NCBI GenBank assembly: GCA_009840005.1
Contig: VXOR01000090.1
Location: forward strand, 1-46,499
Length of the DNA: 46,499 nucleotides
Source of the DNA: Gemmatimonadota bacterium
GTDB lineage: Bacteria; Latescibacterota; UBA2968; UBA8231
Direction: 5' to 3'
Shown here piece by piece: positions 32,656 to 40,958 of the stretch. Below the pieces are notes generated by a model. The model was given only the letters and a program-made list of their open reading frames with translations. It searched no databases and had not been told where the DNA came from. The number at the start of each line of letters is the position of its first letter. Position 1 is the first letter of the stretch. The position numbers and the translations under genes are program-made.

Positions 32656-34011
32656 ATGAATATAAAAGAAATAGAGATTCAATCCCTTTTCGGGTATTTT
32701 GACCACAAAATACCCCTGAAGGAGGATGACCGTATTACAATAATCCACGGGCCGAATGGCGTTGGCAAGACAACTATTCTCCGTCTTGTCTCAGATCTCT
32801 TCAATCGTCAATTTCTCTCATTATTTGTTACTCCCTTCGACCGCATTGTGATCCGTTTCAATCCCAAAGGTAGCCTAACAGTTGTTCGGACCAAAGAAGC
32901 GAAGCCGAAGGAGTCTGATTCTGTGAAGCTGGAATTGATCTACCGATTGGGACAAGAACGCACCAAGCATACGGTGTCGTCTCTAACAATGCAGGAAGTG
33001 CTTAGAGAATATCCCTCTAGGCTTCTAGAGAGCATGATTGACAACATAGAACGTGTTGGGCCCTATGAATGGTACGATGAGAAAACCGATAGAAAAATGT
33101 CCTTAATTGAGGTAATTCTCTCCTACGGGGACCTCCTACCTTCTGATATTAGAGGGTCTGTCATTCCGATTCCCCCCAAAATAGAAAGTATATTAGAACA
33201 AACCCATATTGTATTTGTTGAAACTCAGAGACTCTTCACAAGACATAAAGAAGAAGACGAAGAGCTTGTGCCGCGATATAGAAGAAAAGTTCCCGTACAA
33301 CAGCGGATTACTGTAGAGCAATACTCGGAGGATATGGTCACCCAAATAAATGAATATCAACGAAAATCTGGTGAGCTTGGAGCCTCTTTAGATAGCTCTT
33401 TTCCCCGACGCCTTTTGGAGTTGAAACTTCCTGAGATAGCAACGAAAGAGCACATAGGAAAAGAATATAATAGTCAGTCAGAATACAGAGCTCGCTTGAT
33501 GGAAGCAGGCCTTATTGTTGCCGAGACGTCCATTCCTATCCATCCTGAAGGTTTAGAAGATAATGAACGAAAGCTTTTATGGGCCTATCTCGACGATGTA
33601 AAAAAGAAACTACAGATTTTTGATTGGCTTCTCCCTCGTGTGGAGTTATTCAAAGATGTTGTCAACTCACGTTTCTCATATAAGAAATTCGAGGTGGACA
33701 GAGAGAAGGGTTTCATTTTTGAATCGGAGCACGATGGGTCTATTGTGCCCCCAAGGGCACTATCCTCTGGCGAGCAGCATGAAATTGTCCTGACGTATGA
33801 ACTTTTATTTAAGGCACCAGCGGGTTCTCTCATTTTTATAGACGAACCAGAGTTGTCTCTTCATCTCACATGGCAAATGAGGTTCCTTGAGGATATTACC
33901 AGAATAGCGAATTTGGCAGACCTCGATTTTCTTGTGGCTACCCATTCTCCATCGATCATACACAACCGGCGTGATCTCATGGTTAAGCTGGCAGGTAAAG
34001 AGGAAGACTAA
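32656..34011 (+). CDS. ariA: AriA-like ABC/AAA ATPase of a PARIS-type system
   Basis: 451 residues from the ATG at 32656, which has GGAG six bases upstream; ATG at 32644 is possible. Walker A GPNGVGKTT is at residues 32-40, an ABC-type signature LSSGEQHEIVL follows near 385, then Walker B LIFIDEPELSLH and the switch THSPSII. This is the SMC/OLD-like ATPase group. The next gene, 4 bases downstream, encodes a DUF4435/TOPRIM protein, the pairing that defines PARIS. In that system AriA forms an assembly that holds AriB and releases it when phage anti-restriction proteins appear. The gene is strongly AT-rich (18 of 60 G/C in 33181-33240 by hand count), unlike its neighbours, indicating recent transfer. 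Confidence 0.8.
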   Translation: MNIKEIEIQSLFGYFDHKIPLKEDDRITIIHGPNGVGKTTILRLVSDLFNRQFLSLFVTPFDRIVIRFNPKGSLTVVRTKEAKPKESDSVKLELIYRLGQERTKHTVSSLTMQEVLREYPSRLLESMIDNIERVGPYEWYDEKTDRKMSLIEVILSYGDLLPSDIRGSVIPIPPKIESILEQTHIVFVETQRLFTRHKEEDEELVPRYRRKVPVQQRITVEQYSEDMVTQINEYQRKSGELGASLDSSFPRRLLELKLPEIATKEHIGKEYNSQSEYRARLMEAGLIVAETSIPIHPEGLEDNERKLLWAYLDDVKKKLQIFDWLLPRVELFKDVVNSRFSYKKFEVDREKGFIFESEHDGSIVPPRALSSGEQHEIVLTYELLFKAPAGSLIFIDEPELSLHLTWQMRFLEDITRIANLADLDFLVATHSPSIIHNRRDLMVKLAGKEED

Positions 34012-34015
34012 CGTT

Positions 34016-34867
34016 ATGGATCAGACGGGGGATACTATCGCCAACACAGTTCTTCTTATACGTGACAAATACAATGGACCTGTGCTCCTCCTTGAAGGAG
34101 ATAATGACGTGAAATTTTTCCGCCGGTTTGCCAAAGACTCCGAAATGCCGATTATCCCTGCTTGGGGTAAGGAGAATGTCCTTGATGCTGTCGAGATTCT
34201 TGAGTCGGATGGCAGTGTACAGGGCTTCTTGGGAATCGTTGATGCAGACTTCGGGCATGTTGATGATTCGTTACCGGCTTCGCGGAATGTAGTTGTCACC
34301 GACGACCACGATGTCGAAATGATGATCATTAAAACCAAGGCGTTTAGTGCTGTCTTGCGCGAATTGGGATCAAAAGACAAAGTCAGCAAATTTCCTACAG
34401 AACACAGAATACGTTATGAGTTGATGCAGAAAGCATTGATTATAGGGCATCTCCGCCACTTGTCTTTGACAGATGACTTTAACCTGCGCTTTGAAGGGCT
34501 TAGTTTTGAAAAATTCATTGACCGTGATTCGTTAGAAATTGATATAGACGAAATGATAAGAAGAATTTTTGAGTTAAAGAGAATCCCGAATTTAGGGGCG
34601 GAAGATATTCGAGACAGATTATTGGAGCTTGTAGAGGATGCGGAGGACGATCCTTATCAAATCTGCTGTGGGCACGACTTCGTTGCCATTTTTGGCATTG
34701 CCTTGAGAAAGGTCTTAGGAAACCAGTCAAAGGAAGCGGCAAGCCCTGCAAAATTGGGCATTGCACTACGCCTCGCGTACGACAGTAGCGATTTTCTTCA
34801 GACTAAACTCTATTCAGATGCGAAGCAGTGGTCTAAAGGAAATCAAGGCTACGATATATTCATTTAG
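34016..34867 (+). CDS. ariB: AriB-like DUF4435/TOPRIM effector nuclease
   Basis: 283 residues. The start at 34016 is 4 bases after the ariA stop; a longer upstream reading would overlap ariA. The TOPRIM pattern is visible: VLLLEGDNDVKFF holds the conserved glutamate (E27), and GIVDADFGH holds the DxD. TDDHDVEMMI matches the DUF4435 signature. In known PARIS systems AriB is the toxic nuclease that cleaves host tRNA after activation, and its TOPRIM glutamate, close to this position as I recall, is essential. Base composition is very low in GC (17 of 60 in 34501-34560), like ariA, so the two moved as one cassette. The downstream 120 bases show no clear terminator. Confidence 0.8.
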   Translation: MDQTGDTIANTVLLIRDKYNGPVLLLEGDNDVKFFRRFAKDSEMPIIPAWGKENVLDAVEILESDGSVQGFLGIVDADFGHVDDSLPASRNVVVTDDHDVEMMIIKTKAFSAVLRELGSKDKVSKFPTEHRIRYELMQKALIIGHLRHLSLTDDFNLRFEGLSFEKFIDRDSLEIDIDEMIRRIFELKRIPNLGAEDIRDRLLELVEDAEDDPYQICCGHDFVAIFGIALRKVLGNQSKEAASPAKLGIALRLAYDSSDFLQTKLYSDAKQWSKGNQGYDIFI

Positions 34868-34990
34868 TCTATTCAGATTTTCTCACCACAGCGCCAATGC
34901 GGAGACAAGGCTGTGGATGAGTTTTTCATCAAGCTGGCTTCGCATCTCCTGTAAGCTGCACCCCTGAAGAATTGATGGAGAACATCGACG

Positions 34991-35194
34991 ATGAAAAATG
35001 ATCCTACCGTAGCTGAAGTTCGTTCAATACGAGACGAACTTGCCGCTCAGTGCGGCTACGACATTAAGGAGATTTTCCGAAAACTCCGAGAACAACAGGC
35101 TAAGTCGGGCCTGAAGTACGTGCGCTACCCGGCCCGTCGGGTAGTTCCAGCGGAAGACGTACGAGTGCCCAACGCGGATAGAAAAACCGGATGA
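34991..35194 (+). CDS. Small protein of a toxin-antitoxin-associated type
   Basis: 67 residues: one long charged helix region (VRSIRDELAAQCGYDIKEIF), then KLREQQAKSG and a basic tail (KYVRYPARRVV). The first 40 residues resemble small proteins often found beside type II toxin-antitoxin genes, but I cannot name the family with certainty. GC returns to the window norm here, so it is not part of the ariAB cassette. The stop overlaps the start of the next gene by 4 bases (ATGA), suggesting coupling. Confidence 0.55.
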   Translation: MKNDPTVAEVRSIRDELAAQCGYDIKEIFRKLREQQAKSGLKYVRYPARRVVPAEDVRVPNADRKTG

Positions 35195-35514
35195 ATCAGT
35201 CAGAGAAAGCTGGAAAAATGAAAAGCATAATGCTGAGTGCTGACGAGCATCTGATCGAAGCGGCGTACCAACGCGCCGAGGAAGAGCACACTACGCTAAA
35301 CGAGCAGTTTCAGCTATGGCTCAAGTACTATGTTCAGCACGAGCAGCAGGCAAGGTACCGCAAGGTACCGCCAGAGGCGCAAGGAACACTGGCGGACTTT
35401 CTCCAAGGGCATATCGGCATCCTGCACAGCAGTGAATACATGCCCGGCGGTGCTCGTATGTCGGTAGATAGCGGCAAGAAATTTGCTGCGGGACTACTCA
35501 AACAACGCCGTTAG
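35191..35514 (+). CDS. Antitoxin-like protein, probably chimeric
   Basis: 107 residues if ATG 35191 is used; ATG 35218 (MKSIMLSADEHL) is an alternative start and fits the usual N-terminus of ribbon-helix-helix antitoxins better. Residues about 10-50 (MLSADEHLIEAAYQRA, TTLNEQFQLWLKYY) look like such an antitoxin. The C-terminus (HIGILHSSEYMPGG, SVDSGKKFAAGLLKQR) looks like the tail of a different antitoxin family whose members end in a GKKF-x(3)-LLK helix. A 10-base tandem duplication (35351-35370), not a multiple of three, sits at the boundary and shifts the frame, so the protein may be a fusion made by that event. No PIN or RelE toxin gene follows. Confidence 0.5.
   Translation: MNQSEKAGKMKSIMLSADEHLIEAAYQRAEEEHTTLNEQFQLWLKYYVQHEQQARYRKVPPEAQGTLADFLQGHIGILHSSEYMPGGARMSVDSGKKFAAGLLKQRR
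35351..35370. repeat. Tandem 10-base duplication inside the antitoxin-like gene
   Basis: CAAGGTACCG occurs twice in direct tandem. The unit length is not divisible by three, so gain or loss of one copy changes the reading frame of the downstream half of the gene at 35191-35514. Confidence 0.85.
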
Positions 35515-35562
35515 GAGGAACGATGAGCCTACAGTCCTTTAATCGCCTTGCTTGATGCCGAC

Positions 35563-35847
35563 ATGCGAAAACAAACCATCCAATATACTTCGTCCATCGA
35601 CGCACTGATTGCAGTCACCAAGCGGTTGAGTACCTACGAAAATCAGCAACAGATGGGTTCGGAAGAGTTCTTTGACCAGTACAGTCGGGGGCAACTGTCC
35701 GACGACGCAGTATTCATCGATTGGGCCAATGATTACCGCCACTATTTGCAACTCCGTCAGAAACTAGCGGAGAGCCTGCCTGATGTTGCTGGTGCGTGCT
35801 CTGGGAGACGAAGTGATGGAGGTGTTCCGGGTGTGAGGATCGGATAA
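35563..35847 (+). CDS. Antitoxin-like small protein with a displaced C-terminus
   Basis: 94 residues from ATG 35563. The part MRKQTIQYTSSIDALIAVTK through EFFDQYSRGQLSDDAVF and WANDYRHYLQLRQKL has the look of a widespread small antitoxin family. After residue about 73 the frame runs, out of phase, through the relic end of a mod gene (35801-35836), so the last 20 residues (Arg/Gly/Ser-rich) are probably not native. No toxin gene follows: the next gene is the DUF262 protein. Just upstream, GGAGG and an ATG (35523) open only ten codons before a stop. I read this as an orphan or broken toxin-antitoxin remnant. Confidence 0.5.
   Translation: MRKQTIQYTSSIDALIAVTKRLSTYENQQQMGSEEFFDQYSRGQLSDDAVFIDWANDYRHYLQLRQKLAESLPDVAGACSGRRSDGGVPGVRIG
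35783..35836 (+). pseudogene. Relic of the 3-prime end of a second mod gene
   Basis: Codons from 35801 read LGDEVMEVFRV then TGA, against LGDEVMKVFRV then TGA at the end of mod (32507-32542). The 36 bases match at 31 positions; four of the five differences are third-position silent changes, and the fifth gives K to E. The open frame extends back to 35783 with weaker similarity (MLLVRA). Silent divergence shows that it evolved as coding sequence apart from the intact mod, so it is the tail of another allele, not a recent exact duplication. Confidence 0.7.
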
Positions 35848-35887
35848 CGGTGATCGCTATCACTCTCTGACTACCAGGAATTCAAGT

Positions 35888-37621
35888 ATGAATTTCAACA
35901 CTACCAACGGCACGTTTCGCCAGTTGATGGGCAATGGGCTGAGTTATCGCGTCCCGATGTTTCAGCGCGATTATTCTTGGGCCCCCGACGAATGGGACGA
36001 TCTGTGGCAGGATATCGTCGCACTGTTCGATGAGGACCCGGAACCGGCTCACTACATGGGCTACCTAGTGCTGCAATCAGCCGACAATAGGGCGTTTGAA
36101 ATCATTGATGGACAGCAGCGCATGACCACGCTGAGCCTGTTGATGCTGGCGGCGGTGGCGCATCTGACGCACTTGTCCCGGCCGGATGATCCGCACGACC
36201 CGCAACGGCGGCGCACCGAGCAGCTACGCAGTAACTACATCGGCTACTTGGACCCAGTGAGCTTGGTATCCCGCTCTAAGCTGATGCTGAATCGGCACAA
36301 CGATAGCTTTTACCAGAACTACTTGGTGCCCCTAGAACGTCTGCCGCAAAGAGGATTGAACGCATCGGAACATCTGCTGCGCCGGGCCTTTCTCTGGTTC
36401 AGGGACCGCATTGAAGAACTAGCGGGCGATGACGGTCAGGCGGTAGCGCGCTTTGTCGATGGCGCAGTCGATAAGCTGTTTTTTACGATCATCACCGTGA
36501 CCGACGAATTGAACGCCTTTAAGGTGTTTGAGACCCTAGACGCTCGCGGCGTGCGCTTGTCGGCCACCGATCTGCTGAAGAATTACTTGTTCTCAGTTGT
36601 CTCTCGCGGCAATCCGCACGAGTCGGAGATCAATGCCCTCGAAGAACGCTGGGAGGGTATCGTCGGGCTGCTGGGCAGTGAGAGTTTTCCCGAGTTCCTG
36701 CGAGTCTTCTGGAACAGCCGCAATAGGCTGGTGCGCAAGGCGGACTTGTTCAAGGTCATTCGCGACGCGATCCGCGACCGATCCGCAGCGTTCGAGTTGA
36801 TCCGCGACATGGACAGGAGCGCCCGCGTGTACGCGGCCTTGCGCAGCCCGGAGGAGGGCGCTTGGACAGCGGAGGAACGCGACAGCCTAGCCCAATTGCA
36901 GATGTTCAACGTGCGCCAGCCCCTAGCGGTGTTGCTGGCGGCCTTCGAGCGATTCGAGGAAAACGACCGCGGCGGCTTTGGACGCTTTCTGAAGGCAATC
37001 GCGGTAGTGTCGTTTCGCTATAACGTGATCTGTAGCCGTCAGAGCAACGAGCAGGAGGTCGTGTACAACCAAGTTGCCCGCGGGATTTCGTCAGGCCGGA
37101 TTGACGGCGCGGCTGCGGCGATTGCGGAACTGCGGCCAGTCTATCCCGAGGACGCGGAATTCAGGGCGGTGTTTGCAGACAAGGCGCTGCGAACGACCAG
37201 CCACCGCAATAGTAAGGTCGTGCGCTTCATACTGTTCCGTCTGGAAGCGCAGCTATCGGGGCAGCGCTTTGAGTTCGAGAGCGCAAAATATGGGATCGAG
37301 CACGTGTTGCCGGAAAATCCGGGCGATGCGTGGCAACAGTTCGACGATCAGCAGCGGGAGGATTCTACCTACCGCTTGGGGAACATGACCTTACTGACGG
37401 CCGAGGCAAACCACGATCTGGGAAATTCGGGATACGGCCAGAAACGGTCGGTTTATCAAGGGAGCAGCTTTGCAATAACGCGCAAGCTATCAGAAGACTT
37501 CGATACTTGGACCGTGGAGAAGATTCGCACCCACCAATCTTGGATGGCAAAACAAGCTACCGGCATCTGGCGAATCAGTTTCCTCTCATCACCTAAGTCC
37601 TCATCTTCCCTAATACAATAG
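35888..37621 (+). CDS. DUF262-DUF1524 (GmrSD-like) nuclease
   Basis: 577 residues. The N-terminal DUF262 domain (ParB/Srx-like nucleotide-binding fold) shows RVPMFQRDYSW and the signature EIIDGQQRMTTLSLL near residue 75. NAFKVFETLDARGVRLSATD follows, where the family has its second conserved block. The C-terminal DUF1524 HNH-type nuclease has IEHVLPEN (catalytic His), YRLGNMTLL and a YGQKRSVY block. Relatives such as GmrSD, BrxU and SspE cut modified or foreign DNA and are driven by nucleotides. GC content is like the host average. It closes the defence island. It may act alone (type IV restriction) or with the upstream genes; there is a 40-base gap and no clear promoter. Confidence 0.85.
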   Translation: MNFNTTNGTFRQLMGNGLSYRVPMFQRDYSWAPDEWDDLWQDIVALFDEDPEPAHYMGYLVLQSADNRAFEIIDGQQRMTTLSLLMLAAVAHLTHLSRPDDPHDPQRRRTEQLRSNYIGYLDPVSLVSRSKLMLNRHNDSFYQNYLVPLERLPQRGLNASEHLLRRAFLWFRDRIEELAGDDGQAVARFVDGAVDKLFFTIITVTDELNAFKVFETLDARGVRLSATDLLKNYLFSVVSRGNPHESEINALEERWEGIVGLLGSESFPEFLRVFWNSRNRLVRKADLFKVIRDAIRDRSAAFELIRDMDRSARVYAALRSPEEGAWTAEERDSLAQLQMFNVRQPLAVLLAAFERFEENDRGGFGRFLKAIAVVSFRYNVICSRQSNEQEVVYNQVARGISSGRIDGAAAAIAELRPVYPEDAEFRAVFADKALRTTSHRNSKVVRFILFRLEAQLSGQRFEFESAKYGIEHVLPENPGDAWQQFDDQQREDSTYRLGNMTLLTAEANHDLGNSGYGQKRSVYQGSSFAITRKLSEDFDTWTVEKIRTHQSWMAKQATGIWRISFLSSPKSSSSLIQ

Positions 37622-37645
37622 GGGTGCCCACAAGGGACGCCCCTA
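37619..37645. repeat. TAGGGG...CCCCTA hairpin repeat
   Basis: TAGGGGTGCCC and GGGACGCCCCTA face each other over a 4-base loop, pairing with one bulge. It belongs to the GTAGGGGC/GCCCCTAC repeat family (see 13-53 and 7338-7370). It overlaps the last codon region of the DUF262 gene and lies before the converging end of dnaK, so it could act as a weak terminator. Confidence 0.55.
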
Positions 37646-37671
37646 CGATGATACCGCGTATTTAACGCGCC

Positions 37672-39591
37672 CTACTTCTTATCCTCATCCACAACCTTGA
37701 AGTCAGCGTCCACTGGCTCCGAATCCCCGTCCCCTTGCGGCTGACTGGCGGGACCTTCCGGCGCTGGCTCGCCTTGGGCCTGTTGGGCTTGGGCGTCCTT
37801 GTACATTTCCTCGGCCAGCTTGTGCGACGCCTGTTGCAGCGTGGTCATGGCCTGCGCGATGGCCTCGTCGTCCGTGCCTTCGAGCGCTTGTTTGAGCGCG
37901 GCGACTGCGTCCTCAACGCCCTTCTTGTCGGCCTCGGCCAGCTTGTCGCCGTAGTCGGTGAGGGATTTTTCCGTCGCGTAGATTAACTGGTCGGCCTCGT
38001 TGCGGCGATCGACGGCCTCGCGGCGCTTTTGGTCCTCATCAGCGTGAGTCTCGGCATCCTTCTGCATGGTGTCGATTTCCTCTTGGCTCAGGCCCGAGGA
38101 CGACTCAATGTGGATGGATTGCTCCTTGTTGGTGCCCTTGTCCTTGGCCGCGACATTGAGGATGCCGTTGGCGTCGATGTCGAAGGTCACCTCGATTTGG
38201 GGCATGCCGCGAGGAGCGGAGGGGATGCCGTCGAGGTGGAAGCGACCGAGGGTGCGGTTGTCGTTGGCAAACTCGCGCTCGCCTTGCAGCACGTGGACTT
38301 CCACCGAGGGCTGGTTGTCCGCGGCCGTGGAAAAGATCTGGCTCTTCTTGGTGGGGATGGTGGTGTTGCGGTCGATCAGCCGCGTCATCACCCCGCCCAT
38401 GGTCTCGATACCCAGCGAAAGCGGCGTGACGTCGAGCAGCAGGATGTCGTCGACGTCGCCAGCGAGCACGCCGGCTTGGATGGCCGCGCCCAAGGCTACC
38501 ACCTCGTCGGGATTGACGCCGCGATGCGGCTCCCGGCCAAAAAGCTCCTGGACCACAGCTTGGATTTTCGGGGTGCGCGTCGAGCCGCCGACCAGAATCA
38601 CTTGGTCGATGTCGCTGGCTTGCAATTCGGCGTCGGCAAGGGCCTGCTGACAGGGATCCTTGGTGCGCTCGACTAGGTCGTCAACCAAGCGCTCGAACTG
38701 GGCGCGAGACAGCGTGGTTTGCAAGTGCTTAGGCCCGGTCTGATCAGCGGTGATAAACGGCAGGTTAATATCGGTCGAAGTGGAAGACGACAACTCAATT
38801 TTGGCCTTTTCGGCTGCTTCCTTGAGCCGTTGCAGTGCCATTGCGTCTTGGCGCAGGTCAATGCCCTCTTGCTGTTTGAAATCCTCGGCGAGCCAGTCGA
38901 TGATCTTCTGGTCGAAGTCGTCGCCGCCAAGGTGGGTATCGCCGTTGGTGGATTTGACCTCAAAAACGCCGTCGCCTAGTTCGAGGATGGAAATGTCGAA
39001 GGTGCCGCCGCCGAGATCGTACACGGCGATCTGCTCGTTGGTGCCGCCCTTGTCCAAGCCATAGGCCAGTGCCGCGGCGGTCGGCTCGTTGACGATGCGC
39101 AAGACCTCCAAGCCGGCGATGGTGCCCGCGTCCTTGGTGGCTTGGCGTTGGGAGTCGTTGAAGTACGCCGGGACGGTGACGACGGCTTGTTTTATTTCTT
39201 CGCCTAGATAGTCTTCGGCTGTCTGCTTCATCTTTTGCAAGATCATGGCCGATATTTCCGGCGGCGTGTATTCCTTGCCGTCGATTTTGGCCACGGCCAT
39301 GTCGCGGCCACTTGAGGCCACTTCATAGGGGACTTCGCTCATTTCGTTGGACACTTCGCCGTAGCGGCGGCCCATGAAGCGCTTGATCGAATAGACCGTG
39401 TTCTGCGGGTTGGTGACGGCTTGGCGCTTGGCGGTTTGGCCGACGAGGCGCTCGCCTTCTTTGGTGAAGGCGACCATGGAGGGCGTGGTGCGGCCCCCTT
39501 CGGAATTGGCGATGACTTCCGCGTCTTGGCCTTCGATGACGGCCACGCACGAGTTGGTGGTGCCTAAGTCAATGCCGATGACTTTAGCCAT
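37672..39591 (-). CDS. dnaK: Chaperone DnaK (Hsp70)
   Basis: 639 residues, the normal length. ATP-driven folding chaperone. The ATPase domain shows [13 protein letters not shown] at the start, [44 protein letters not shown] and [13 protein letters not shown]. The linker [17 protein letters not shown] leads to the substrate domain, and the protein ends with an acidic tail ([13 protein letters not shown]). A clear ribosome site (AAAGGA) precedes the ATG. Unlike in many genomes, no grpE or dnaJ flanks it, and no CIRCE operator is seen in the 53 bases before it. The gene sits at the edge of the defence island, which may use it as a stable flank. Confidence 0.98.
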   Translation of the reverse strand: MAKVIGIDLGTTNSCVAVIEGQDAEVIANSEGGRTTPSMVAFTKEGERLVGQTAKRQAVTNPQNTVYSIKRFMGRRYGEVSNEMSEVPYEVASSGRDMAVAKIDGKEYTPPEISAMILQKMKQTAEDYLGEEIKQAVVTVPAYFNDSQRQATKDAGTIAGLEVLRIVNEPTAAALAYGLDKGGTNEQIAVYDLGGGTFDISILELGDGVFEVKSTNGDTHLGGDDFDQKIIDWLAEDFKQQEGIDLRQDAMALQRLKEAAEKAKIELSSSTSTDINLPFITADQTGPKHLQTTLSRAQFERLVDDLVERTKDPCQQALADAELQASDIDQVILVGGSTRTPKIQAVVQELFGREPHRGVNPDEVVALGAAIQAGVLAGDVDDILLLDVTPLSLGIETMGGVMTRLIDRNTTIPTKKSQIFSTAADNQPSVEVHVLQGEREFANDNRTLGRFHLDGIPSAPRGMPQIEVTFDIDANGILNVAAKDKGTNKEQSIHIESSSGLSQEEIDTMQKDAETHADEDQKRREAVDRRNEADQLIYATEKSLTDYGDKLAEADKKGVEDAVAALKQALEGTDDEAIAQAMTTLQQASHKLAEEMYKDAQAQQAQGEPAPEGPASQPQGDGDSEPVDADFKVVDEDKK

Positions 39592-39644
39592 TGTTTTTTT
39601 CCTTTCGTGGATTGAGGTGTTGGTTCCTGAAATTGCTAGTGACC

Positions 39645-39857
39645 TTATGCCGCGACTTCAATATAAGCGGACTTCGCAGAGGGCTGAGGTATGGGGAATC
39701 CTTCCTGCTTCAGTCCCTCGACGTGAAACGCGATTGCTTCTTTCATATTCGCTTCGGTTTCTTCTTCCGTGGCACCTGTCGCCACACAACCTAAGAGATC
39801 CGGCGAGTACGCTGAGAAGCCGATCTCGGTCTTTTCGACGACGATTAGGTATTTCAT
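39645..39857 (-). CDS. hicB: HicB-family antitoxin, no HicA nearby
   Basis: 70 residues from ATG 39857, chosen because GGAG lies nine bases upstream; ATG 39869 has its purine-rich site too close. The fold is the partial RNase-H type of Hic[21 protein letters not shown], then [20 protein letters not shown] and [10 protein letters not shown]. It would normally bind and neutralise the HicA mRNA interferase, but no HicA-like gene is present on either side. The protein lacks the C-terminal DNA-binding extension of longer HicB proteins. It lies inside the over-running 3-prime part of the nuclease gene, in another frame. Confidence 0.8.
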   Translation of the reverse strand: MKYLIVVEKTEIGFSAYSPDLLGCVATGATEEETEANMKEAIAFHVEGLKQEGFPIPQPSAKSAYIEVAA

Positions 39858-40716
39858 TCTTTTCTCCATCCTCCTCCCAAACCACTTTTCCTCCGTTGCC
39901 AGTGAACGTGGTGCGCCGTTTAGGATCTCCTGGGTTGATGTCCCCTTCCTCCTTAGGAAGAGGACGCAGTCCCTGTTTGATGAATCCCTCCCTAGTCAAT
40001 ATTTTATGCGTTAGCTCCCCCTGTGTGCGCTTTTTCTGCGCGCCCCTCGCCTCCCTCTCCTTCTCCGATTTCTCCACCTGATAGTCGGCCGCTTCCTTCA
40101 GAGGAATGACTTGGCTAATGTCGATCAGGAGTTCCTCACCTAATTTGTAGGGGATGGTCTGCACACACTTGACATCAAGCTCTTGGTCATTGAGCCACAG
40201 GACGGCGGTTGTCAACTCTATCGGGAACTCCGGCGCCACTAGGATGATCCTCGGTGTGGAACCTATCTCTACCTCATCGTCCGATTCCTTATCGAGGAAT
40301 GACAACAGACTTTTGCGGCTGGCCTCAGTTGGTTCCTCCTGCGACTCGGCCCCCTCAGTTGTCTCCTGCTCGCGCTTGGACAGAAAGGCAGTGTGCGCCT
40401 TCACCAGATCGTTAAAGGTCATCGTTGATACCAAGGCCGCATATCGAATGGCTTGGAGGTCCATGAACGTCCCTTTATCCCTCTTGAGCTCTACGACAAC
40501 AATGTTGCCTTCTTTGTCGAGTCCGAGGAGGTCGATACGACGGCTACTCTCTGCCCAATTGCTGTACTCCTCCGCAACTATGAACAGGCCTCGCTCTATG
40601 GCTTCAGGCTTGTCTCGTAGCAGCCGCTGAAGGTCTTTCTCCTGAGCGAACTCGGTCCTTTTGATCTCCAACAAGTCATCCTTAAGGTTATCCTTATTCC
40701 ACTTGAACAGTGCCAT
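39658..40716 (-). CDS. PD-(D/E)XK nuclease (NucS/DUF91-like)
   Basis: 352 residues as read. The start at 40716 (MALFKWNKDNL) is preferred over a longer reading because AAGGATC precedes it. The nuclease core shows SRRIDLLGLDKEGNIVVVEL then K: D62, E76 and K78 make the catalytic D-ExK. LQAIRYAALVSTMTFNDLV and ELTTAVLWLND are further family landmarks. The conserved part ends near residue 285 (KVVWEEDGEK). The remaining about 65 codons run across hicB in a different frame with a low-complexity Arg-rich sequence, so the native stop was probably lost, for instance by the event that brought hicB in. Related proteins occur beside DNA repair and defence genes; the substrate is unknown. Confidence 0.7.
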   Translation of the reverse strand: MALFKWNKDNLKDDLLEIKRTEFAQEKDLQRLLRDKPEAIERGLFIVAEEYSNWAESSRRIDLLGLDKEGNIVVVELKRDKGTFMDLQAIRYAALVSTMTFNDLVKAHTAFLSKREQETTEGAESQEEPTEASRKSLLSFLDKESDDEVEIGSTPRIILVAPEFPIELTTAVLWLNDQELDVKCVQTIPYKLGEELLIDISQVIPLKEAADYQVEKSEKEREARGAQKKRTQGELTHKILTREGFIKQGLRPLPKEEGDINPGDPKRRTTFTGNGGKVVWEEDGEKNEIPNRRRKDRDRLLSVLAGSLRLCGDRCHGRRNRSEYERSNRVSRRGTEAGRIPHTSALCEVRLY

Positions 40717-40958
40717 TGAATGATCCTTGCGGAAATTGGGGTGGTTGGTGAAGTCGCCAGCACCAGCCGGAAGATCAGGCCGCAACTTTAGTGCAAGCGT
40801 CCAAAGAGTAAAGCAAGATACATGCCGCGATTTGATAAATTGAACAATTTATTATTTTACAATAAGATAAGCAAATAATTGAGCAATCTGCACACTGGCA
40901 TATGACGACACAATGGCAGCAATTTGTGCTATCGTGTCATTAATATGAAAGCGGCACA

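Noticed and set aside
32507..35836. The two mod-tail strings as att-type direct repeats of an integrative element
   Set aside because: They differ at five of 36 bases, mostly at silent positions, and no integrase gene lies between them; coding divergence explains them better.
39592..39644. Search for a CIRCE operator before dnaK
   Set aside because: No TTAGCACTC / GAGTGCTAA pair is present.
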